DNA of 10,319 nucleotides from CAJWBT01 sp964401855 (GTDB taxonomy: Bacteria; Chloroflexota; Dehalococcoidia; Lucifugimonadales; UBA3495): NCBI GenBank assembly GCA_964401855.1, contig CAYOAF010000216.1:1-10319 (forward strand), written 5' to 3'. Position numbers and translations under genes: made by a program. Shown here one piece after another: positions 1-5,610 of the stretch (position 1 is the stretch's first letter; each line of letters opens with the position of its first letter). The notes under the pieces were generated by a model. It searched no databases. It worked only from the letters and a program-made list of their open reading frames with translations, and had not been told where the DNA came from.

Positions 1-1
1 C

Positions 2-118
2 CAGGTGTTGAGTTCAAGGGTGATCGAGTTCCCGGCGGCCCTGGGAGGAGCGGCGGGCGTAGCCGTGGTGTTCTTCTGGCTGACGGTACGCCGTCTGCGA
101 CGGATGGACGTGCCTTAG
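2..118 (+). CDS. C-terminal end of a membrane protein (partial)
   Basis: The window opens inside a gene. One frame reads 38 codons to a TAG at 116-118. The residues include a hydrophobic stretch (about residues 10-28, rich in A, G, V and F with FFW at its end), followed by the basic cluster VRRLRR and a short MDVP tail. This is a last transmembrane helix with a cytoplasmic, positively charged C-terminus, as in many transporters and permeases (MFS or ABC-2 types). The family cannot be settled from this fragment. A strong intrinsic terminator follows 50 bases downstream, so the gene ends its transcription unit and is separate from the MFS gene at 521. Confidence 0.6.
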   Translation, partial: QVLSSRVIEFPAALGGAAGVAVVFFWLTVRRLRRMDVP

Positions 119-167
119 GGCGGCCCGCCGGCGCCGTTAGTCCCTTTCGCCTGAGCGGCGGCAATAC

Positions 168-198
168 CCGCCCGGTCCTGTCCGGGCGGTCTTTTTTT
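168..198 (+). terminator. Rho-independent terminator
   Basis: An 8-bp perfect GC stem, CCGCCCGG (168-175) with CCGGGCGG (182-189), closes a 6-base loop (TCCTGT). It is followed by TCTTTTTTT (190-198). Stem and uridine tract are both textbook. It ends the partial membrane-protein gene that stops at 118. Confidence 0.92.
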
Positions 199-520
199 AG
201 GAACCGCGGACCGCTCCGGGCCAAGCTGGTGGTAATATGACGCCGTACCCCGCTGCTTCCCCGGTTTTGCAAGGCACTATCATTGCCCCTGTGGGGTCGT
301 CAAATGTGCGGGCTCACCCGCGGATTCCTGACGCCGAGGACTTCAGCGCAATGAAGCATTCAGGACCGGCAACGTACCTGCCCGATGGACGCCATTGCCT
401 GGATGCTTTTCTCCCGCTTTGGCAAGCCCCGGCGGGCGCCGGTCAGAATGCGGGGCGGTGCGACGCCGTCCCGAGCAGGGCGACGGGCCAGGCCGCTCAC
501 CCAGGCCAGGATGAGGCCCC
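199..520. other. Intergenic region upstream of the MFS gene; no supported gene
   Basis: No gene is supported here. A small GC-rich hairpin, GCGGG (308-312) with CCCGC (317-321) around a CTCA loop, is visible. A poor promoter-like pair, TTGGCA (419-424) and CAGAAT (444-449), has a 19-base spacer and could drive the transporter. Neither is convincing. I see no riboswitch, tRNA or repeat. Confidence 0.5.
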
Positions 521-1852
521 ATGAGTAGAGCTGTCTCAACCCTCCGCCACCCGCGAAGGATAGCCCTCGGGTGGCGGCTGCTCGCATTGGTCAGCGTCAT
601 TGTGGCGTTGAACAGCAGCTTCTTCGAGAGAGGCGCCACCATCTTCCTGGTTCCCGTCCAGACCAGCTTGGGGCTAAGCCGGGCCAGGGCGTCGCTGGTA
701 TTCTCGCTGGCTCGTTCCGAAGGCGCCATGGGGGGTCCCCTGGTGGGGTACCTGGTCGACCGGTTCGGCGCCAAGAAGACCATGACCGTCGGCGCAATAC
801 TTGCGGGAATAGGGTTTGTTATCTTCGGCACCGCTTCCAGTTTCTGGACCTTCGCCGTGGCCTACATGCTGTTCATTTCATTCGGGGCCACGATGGCGTT
901 CCAAGACGCCACGTCCGCTTGGGTCAACACCTGGTTCAACCGGTTCCGGGTGCGGGCCATGGCGATTCGTGAAGTTTCAGGGAACCTGGGCTCAGCCATC
1001 ATGATACCGGTCATGGTCGGGTTGATCGCGGGTTACGGCTGGCGGACCGTCGCGATAATGGCAGCGGCGGCCTACCTGGCCATCATCCTGCCGCTCACCC
1101 GCCTGCTCAAAGACTCTCCGGAAAGCGTGGGTCTGCTGCCCGATGGAGTGACCTCGGAGGAGGAGTCAACCGCCCAAGAGGCCGCGGCGCAAAGACAATC
1201 TACCGCCGCCCGGCGGGGAGGCAGCTACGATAGCCAGGTCGACTTCACCGTAAAGGAGGCCTTGGGGACATCTTCCTTCTGGTTTCTGTTGGCCGGCACC
1301 ACCCTCAGGCATGTGGCGAAGGCGGGGGTGGAGGTACACCTGACCGCCATTTTCCAGTGGCGGGGGCTGGATGTTGCCACCGCCGGTTTGATGTTTACCG
1401 TGTGGGTGGCGATGAACATCCCGGCCAAGCTGGTCCTAGGGTACTTCGCCCACCGGGCCCCAAGAAGGGCGACCCTGGCCGTGGGGGTACTGCTCTATGT
1501 CTTGGCTTTCATGCTGCTGCTGAACGCCCGTGAGGTCTGGCTCATCGCTCTCGCGGCGGCCATCGGAGGGACATCCGAGGCTGTCACTCCCCTGAACTGG
1601 GGGACTCTAGGCGATTACTTTGGGCGGCGGTATTACGCCACTCTGAGGGGGGTCATCAACTTGAGCTACAGCTGGGCCTGGCTGGTGATGCCCTTCGCCG
1701 CGGGCTGGTGGTTCGATCACCACACCAACTACACCGTCCCCCTGGTGGCGTCCTCCGTCGCCGCCCTGCTTTCGGCGGTTGCCTACGCCCTGATCCGGCG
1801 CCCCCCTCTGCCGGCGCGGCTGACCGCCGTCCGCAGGGTAATCGGGAGCTAG
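521..1852 (+). CDS. MFS transporter, MCT/OFA-like
   Basis: A 443-residue integral membrane protein of the major facilitator superfamily, moving an unknown small solute (this branch often carries organic acids) across the inner membrane. Around twelve hydrophobic segments are arranged as two halves, split by a hydrophilic loop rich in E, Q and A at about residues 200-245. The MFS motif A between helices 2 and 3 is clear: GYLVDRFGAKK at 76-86. The matching position in the second half reads GDYFGRRYYATLRG (364-377), a form typical of monocarboxylate/oxalate-formate type carriers. The start ATG at 521 has GAGG 4 bases and AGGA 9 bases upstream. The gene stands alone, between the terminator at 168-198 and the palindrome at 1918-1964. 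The substrate cannot be told from sequence, and the family has many paralogues in this kind of organism. Confidence 0.9.
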   Translation: MSRAVSTLRHPRRIALGWRLLALVSVIVALNSSFFERGATIFLVPVQTSLGLSRARASLVFSLARSEGAMGGPLVGYLVDRFGAKKTMTVGAILAGIGFVIFGTASSFWTFAVAYMLFISFGATMAFQDATSAWVNTWFNRFRVRAMAIREVSGNLGSAIMIPVMVGLIAGYGWRTVAIMAAAAYLAIILPLTRLLKDSPESVGLLPDGVTSEEESTAQEAAAQRQSTAARRGGSYDSQVDFTVKEALGTSSFWFLLAGTTLRHVAKAGVEVHLTAIFQWRGLDVATAGLMFTVWVAMNIPAKLVLGYFAHRAPRRATLAVGVLLYVLAFMLLLNAREVWLIALAAAIGGTSEAVTPLNWGTLGDYFGRRYYATLRGVINLSYSWAWLVMPFAAGWWFDHHTNYTVPLVASSVAALLSAVAYALIRRPPLPARLTAVRRVIGS

Positions 1853-1917
1853 GAGCCTCAAACCCTCCACTAAGGGGCTATGCATTACCCACAAATCTGG
1901 TCTCGCCGCCGTAGAGG

Positions 1918-1964
1918 AAATCCCCCCTAACCCCCCTTTACTAAAGGGGGGTTAGGGGGGATTT
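1918..1964. repeat. Near-perfect 47-bp palindrome (REP/MITE-like), possible bidirectional terminator
   Basis: The two arms are 23 bases each (1918-1940 and 1942-1964) and exactly complementary around a single central C at 1941. Each arm is built from AAAT, C6, TAA, C6 and TTTA (or the complement). The same kind of C6/G6 palindrome is known as a dispersed intergenic repeat in several environmental bacterial phyla (established knowledge, recalled rather than searched). Its position, 66 bases after the MFS stop and facing genes read on the other strand, suits transcription termination for both sides. It carries no open reading frame. Confidence 0.85.
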
Positions 1965-2013
1965 GGTCCCGATGCGAGCCGCCTCCATTGCAGAAAGAGA
2001 GCCGACACAACAC

Positions 2014-2204
2014 CTACCGGGACTTAGCGGGCGGCTCAGCCGTGGAAGCCTTCATGGACGCCGCAGACTCGTGCCCAGCGCCGTCACCGGCTTCCAGTTC
2101 TTCCAGCCGTTGCCTCAGGCACCCGTAGTCTTCGGGCGTGTCCAGGTCGCCGCGGACGTAGAAGATGTTCCGGGCGAACATGCCCCACCCATCCCGGCGC
2201 GGGT
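2014..2204 (-). pseudogene. Remnant resembling glucose-6-phosphate dehydrogenase (internal fragment)
   Basis: On the minus strand, after a TGA, an open frame reads DGWGMFARNIFYVRGDLD and then TPEDYGCLRQRLEELE before losing resemblance and stopping at TAG (2014-2016). The ATG at 2181 would give 55 residues. The order W..FA..I.YV.GD.D.PE.Y..L..RL matches the segment of glucose-6-phosphate dehydrogenase about 90-130 residues into that roughly 490-residue enzyme (compare the E. coli stretch ARLDFCNLDVND). The FAD, NADP and substrate-binding parts are absent, and the last 25 residues match nothing I know. It lies downstream of transketolase, rpiB and transaldolase-pgi, where zwf would be a natural operon member. 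The best reading is a leftover of a deleted zwf. A small unrelated protein is the alternative. Confidence 0.5.
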
Positions 2205-2214
2205 CAGCGCGCCG

Positions 2215-2334
2215 TCATGCTCGGCGATCCGCTTCTTCCCCCACGAGGGCAACCGAGAGGCCCCGATCGTCGGCCTCCGCGGATATTTCCAGGCCTGAGC
2301 CCGGTCCGATGACCATCAAGTCGAAACTGTTCAC
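2215..2334 (-). pseudogene. Remnant resembling the N-terminus of a pyridine nucleotide-disulfide oxidoreductase
   Basis: From a GTG at 2334 the minus strand reads VNSFDLMVIGPGSGLEISAE and continues with ADDRGLSVALVGEE before stopping at TGA (2215-2217): 39 residues in all. This is the beta-alpha-beta FAD-binding fold of the mercuric reductase, dihydrolipoamide dehydrogenase and mycothione reductase family, with the GxGSG loop at residues 10-14 and the strand LSVALV ending near the acidic ribose-binding residue. Full members run to about 450-480 residues with a redox CxxxxC near residue 40. That cysteine motif and everything after it are gone. It sits 50 bases after the transaldolase-pgi stop and directly before the zwf-like fragment, so the two form a mosaic of gene debris. 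Confidence 0.55.
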
Positions 2335-2357
2335 CCACCTGCCTCTTGGGCCGGTTT

Positions 2358-2383
2358 GGGCGAAGACGCCCGGTAAAGCCGGG
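2358..2383 (-). terminator. Overlapping GC hairpins after the tal-pgi stop (weak terminator)
   Basis: Two stems share bases just past the tal-pgi stop codon: CCCGG (2369-2373) with CCGGG (2379-2383), and GGGCG (2358-2362) with CGCCC (2367-2371). No uridine run follows on the minus strand, so it could slow or stabilise the mRNA end rather than terminate efficiently. Confidence 0.3.
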
Positions 2384-2384
2384 A

Positions 2385-5126
2385 TCAAGCCAGCTCGTCA
2401 GCCAGCCCGAGGATTCCTGCTTCGACACAGGAACCAAGGTGGACCCGGGCGACGCGCCGCCCAGCCGCCTGCAATGCCTCCAGGTCGCCCACGGCCTGGG
2501 CGTCGGCCAAAATGCCGAAGGTGTATCGCTCGCCGGGGATCGGCACATCGCCCTGGTGGTCCGCCGTGAGCTGCAGGAACAGCCCGGAGTTGGGGCCTCC
2601 CTTGTGCAATTGTCCGGTGGAGTGTAGGAAGCGGGGGCCGTACCCGAAGGTCGTGGCGATACCGTACCGCTCCATCACCTTCCGGCGCAAGCCGTCCAGA
2701 GCAGAGTCCGCCTCCGGTGTCTGGCGGAGGTAGGCCATGATGGCCAAGTAGTCGCCGGGTCCGGCGCCGGCCACCAAGTCCTTGAAGGATGCCGGGGCCT
2801 CCGAAGAGGGGAGCCGGCCGGAGGCCGTGTATTGCCGCAACACGCTTTCGGTCATTTCCTTGGCCGCCTGGACGTTGGGCTGGTCGAAGGGATTGATCCC
2901 CAGAATGGCGCCGGCGACGACCGTGGCGAACTCCCAGCGGAAGAGCTCGGCGCCCAATTCATATCTGTCCCGCAGGTCCAGGCGCACCACCGGTTGTCCG
3001 GAGGCCTCGATCGCGTCGATGGCGGCGTCGGCGCCGGAGTTGTCGTCTCCCTCAAGGCGGAGGTACACGAAGAACCGGTCCTTCCCGTAGTTGCCGGGAG
3101 CCGACAGGGGTTCGCCCGCTATCGGGACGATGCCCGTGCCTTCCTTGCCGGTGCTCTCGGCGATGAGCTGCTCAACCCACAGCCCAAAGCCGCTGATACC
3201 AGGGGATGTGACCAGCGTGAGCTTGTCGCGGCCCTGCCGGGCCAGAGTGCCCATCGCCGTCCCCAGCCAGGCGCCGGGGTTATCCCGGGCGGGGACGCAG
3301 GAGGCGCAGCCCTCGCGCATGCCGTCGGCCCGGCCGAGCAGGGTCCCGATGTCGATCCCGGAGAGGGCCGCGGGCACCAGTCCGAAGTAGGACAGGACCG
3401 AGTAGCGGCCGCCGATGTCCGGAGGGTTCAGAAAGACCCGCCGGAATCCCTTTTCCCGGGCCAGCTTCTCCAGTGGCGTCCCTTGGTCGGTGACAGCGAC
3501 GAAGCTCCGGCCGGCTTGCTCCGGTCTGGCGGCCTTCTCCAACAGGCTCCTGAAATGGGCGTAGAAGGTGTTGGGCTCGGTGGTGGAGCCGGACTTGGAG
3601 GAGACCAGGAAGAGGGTGCGAGCCGGGTCGACGGCCTCGGTCACCTGCCGCACCCAGCCCGGCACGGTGGAGTCGAGGACTATTAGCCCCGGATAGCCGG
3701 GGGCACTCCCGAAAGCCTGACGCATGACCTCGGGCCCCAGGCTGCTGCCGCCCATGCCCAACAGGACCACATACCCGAAGCCGGCGTCCCGCACCTCGCG
3801 AGCGAAGGCGTTCAGCGCCGGGGCCTGTTCGCCCATGGCGTCAGTGACGGTGAGCCAGCCGAGGCGGTTGGCGATCTCGGCGGGGTCCGGCTTCCAAACG
3901 GCGTGGTCCCCGCGCCAAATGCGGCCCATCACCCCGCCCCGCTGGTATTCTGCCAGCGATGCCTCCACATCGGGCAGGTAGCTCCCGAGGCTGACGCCAG
4001 GGTGCGAGTGGGGCCGGGCCAGCAGCCGTGTCTTCTTGTCCTCTATGTTCTCCAGGAGCGTCCGGAAGGACTCGGCAAAGGATTCCAGCCCATCGGCCAG
4101 CAGCTTCGCCGTGACCTGCTCGATGTCGATGCCGGCGGCGGCCAAGCCTTGGGTCTGGCGCGCTGCCTCTTCCATCCCCTGCTCCAGGGTAGCGCCGGCG
4201 CTGCCGTGCTCTAGGAAGGCGCTCAAGGTAGCCGGCGGCACGGTGTTCACGGTGTCGGGGCCGATAAGGGACTCCACGTACAGTACGTCGCTGTAGGCCG
4301 GGCTCTTGGTGCCGGTGCTGGCCCACAGGGGCCGCTGGACCCGTGCCCCTTGCGCTCGCAGCGCGGTGAAGCGTTCATCACCGAACAAAACTTTGAAATC
4401 CCGGTAAGCCAGCTTGGCGTTGGCGATGGCTGCCTTTCCCAAAAGCCTCTTCAGCTCTTCCCGGCCCTCGCGGACGCCGTCCTCCAGCTGCCCGTCGACC
4501 GCGGTGTCCACCCGGCTGACGAAGAAGGAGGCCACCGAGGCAACCTTGCTCACATCGCCGCCTGACCGGGCCAGGTCTTCCAGCCCGGCAATGTAGGCCT
4601 CCGCCACCTGCCGGTAGGCGTCCAGGGAGAAGATCAGCGTCACGTTGATGTTGACCCCCTGGCCGATGAGGCGACGGATGGCGGATATCCCCTCGGGGGT
4701 AGCCGGCACTTTGACCATCACGTTGGGGCGGCCCAGGGCGGCGAAAAGCCGCTTGGCTTCGGAGACGGTGCCCCCGGTACTGTGGGCCAGCTCCGGGCTT
4801 ACCTCCAGGGAGGCGTAGCCGTCGGCGCCGTTGGTCCGGTCGTATACGGGTTTCAGTAGGTCCGCGGCGGCGCGGATGTCCTCGATGGCCAGGGTCTCGA
4901 AAAGTTCCTGGGTGCTCTTGGCGTCTTGGGCCAGCTCCAGCAGGGCTTCATCATAGTCGGTGCTGCCGGCGATAGCTTTCTCGAATATGGTGGGGTTGGA
5001 GGTCACGCCGCTAACTCCACCGGCGATAAGCTGTTGCAGCTCGCCGGACCTGATCAGGCCACGCTGTATGTTGTCGTACCAGACTGATTGGCCAAGGCGT
5101 TGAACTTCTTGGACCGGACTGGTCAT
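2385..5126 (-). CDS. tal-pgi: Bifunctional transaldolase / glucose-6-phosphate isomerase
   Basis: A 913-residue cytoplasmic fusion. Residues about 1-365 are transaldolase, which moves a dihydroxyacetone unit between sedoheptulose-7-phosphate and glyceraldehyde-3-phosphate. Visible marks are GVTSNPTIFEKAI (38-50), ASLEVSP (105-111) and the Schiff-base lysine K139 in NVMVKVPATPEG. Residues about 395-913 are glucose-6-phosphate isomerase: SSKSGSTTEPN (509-519), GGRYSVLSYFG (572-582), the catalytic glutamate E652 in WVEQ, and STGQLHKGGPNSG (836-848) with lysine K842. All key residues are intact. The fusion lets fructose-6-phosphate from transaldolase feed the isomerase, and is a known architecture (Gluconobacter, Chloroflexota and others). 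The ATG at 5124-5126 overlaps the rpiB stop by 4 bases (ATGA) and has AGGAGGAG 4 bases upstream, inside rpiB. Third gene of the operon after tkt and rpiB. Confidence 0.96.
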   Translation of the reverse strand: MTSPVQEVQRLGQSVWYDNIQRGLIRSGELQQLIAGGVSGVTSNPTIFEKAIAGSTDYDEALLELAQDAKSTQELFETLAIEDIRAAADLLKPVYDRTNGADGYASLEVSPELAHSTGGTVSEAKRLFAALGRPNVMVKVPATPEGISAIRRLIGQGVNINVTLIFSLDAYRQVAEAYIAGLEDLARSGGDVSKVASVASFFVSRVDTAVDGQLEDGVREGREELKRLLGKAAIANAKLAYRDFKVLFGDERFTALRAQGARVQRPLWASTGTKSPAYSDVLYVESLIGPDTVNTVPPATLSAFLEHGSAGATLEQGMEEAARQTQGLAAAGIDIEQVTAKLLADGLESFAESFRTLLENIEDKKTRLLARPHSHPGVSLGSYLPDVEASLAEYQRGGVMGRIWRGDHAVWKPDPAEIANRLGWLTVTDAMGEQAPALNAFAREVRDAGFGYVVLLGMGGSSLGPEVMRQAFGSAPGYPGLIVLDSTVPGWVRQVTEAVDPARTLFLVSSKSGSTTEPNTFYAHFRSLLEKAARPEQAGRSFVAVTDQGTPLEKLAREKGFRRVFLNPPDIGGRYSVLSYFGLVPAALSGIDIGTLLGRADGMREGCASCVPARDNPGAWLGTAMGTLARQGRDKLTLVTSPGISGFGLWVEQLIAESTGKEGTGIVPIAGEPLSAPGNYGKDRFFVYLRLEGDDNSGADAAIDAIEASGQPVVRLDLRDRYELGAELFRWEFATVVAGAILGINPFDQPNVQAAKEMTESVLRQYTASGRLPSSEAPASFKDLVAGAGPGDYLAIMAYLRQTPEADSALDGLRRKVMERYGIATTFGYGPRFLHSTGQLHKGGPNSGLFLQLTADHQGDVPIPGERYTFGILADAQAVGDLEALQAAGRRVARVHLGSCVEAGILGLADELA

Positions 5127-5130
5127 GCGG

Positions 5131-5138
5131 CTCCTCCT
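5131..5138 (-). promoter_or_regulatory. Strong Shine-Dalgarno of tal-pgi inside rpiB
   Basis: AGGAGGAG on the minus strand, 4 bases before the tal-pgi ATG and lying within the last codons of rpiB. It fixes the start at 5126 and may let tal-pgi be translated independently even if ribosomes stop early in rpiB. Confidence 0.85.
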
Positions 5139-5521
5139 GGATCTGAACCTGAATGGCCTTGTAGTGCCCGGTTCTCGATAGCGGCTACCTTATCGAGGCG
5201 GCGGCGGCGCCCCTCGCCGGTGAAGCGGGCGTTGAGGAGAGATGTCACCAGGTCCTTGGCCAACTCGATCCCAACCACCCTGGCCCTCAAAAAAAGAACG
5301 TTCATGCCGTCGTGCTCCACCCCCTGTCGAGCGGAGTAGGTGTCGTGGCAGAGGCAGGACCGGACCCCCGGGACCTTGTTGGCGGCGATGGATGCGCCCA
5401 CGCCGCTGCCGCAGATTAGAATCCCCCTCCCCTCGGGTGTTGAAGCCACCGCCTTGGCCGCGGACTCGGCAAAGTCGGGATAGTCGTCGGCGGACTCCAG
5501 GGAGTTCGGGCCCAGGTCCTC

Positions 5522-5536
5522 CACCAGGTAGCCTTA
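5522..5536 (-). promoter_or_regulatory. Possible reinitiation signal created at the rpiB stop
   Basis: The premature TAA followed by GG reads TAAGG (5532-5536), complementary to the start of the anti-Shine-Dalgarno tail. It is followed after 7 bases by GTG (5522-5524), in the rpiB frame. A ribosome ending at the TAA could restart here and make a 133-residue C-terminal RpiB piece lacking ADHGG. The layout is seen; its use is inferred. Confidence 0.35.
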
Positions 5537-5610
5537 AGACTTCATCCAGGTGGCCAGCTCCTCCTTCAACGGATACCCGCCGTGGTCCGCCCCCCAAACA
5601 ACGGGCTGGG

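Noticed and set aside
237..524. 95-codon + strand frame overlapping the MFS start by 4 bases
   Set aside because: The ATGA overlap is tempting, but the translation is low in structure, resembles no family and has no convincing Shine-Dalgarno.
343..831. 162-codon minus-strand frame across the MFS 5' region
   Set aside because: Antisense shadow of a clear MFS gene in high-GC DNA.
1861..1880. Possible decayed second copy of the C6/G6 palindrome just after the MFS stop
   Set aside because: Only a loose resemblance (ACCCTCC then CTAAGGGG); too weak to call.
1963..2298. 111-codon + strand frame
   Set aside because: Opposite strand of the recognisable FAD and zwf-like remnants; it starts in the palindrome and has no family resemblance.
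2832..3686. 284-codon + strand frame inside tal-pgi
   Set aside because: Glycine- and glutamine-rich antisense shadow of a fully motif-supported gene.
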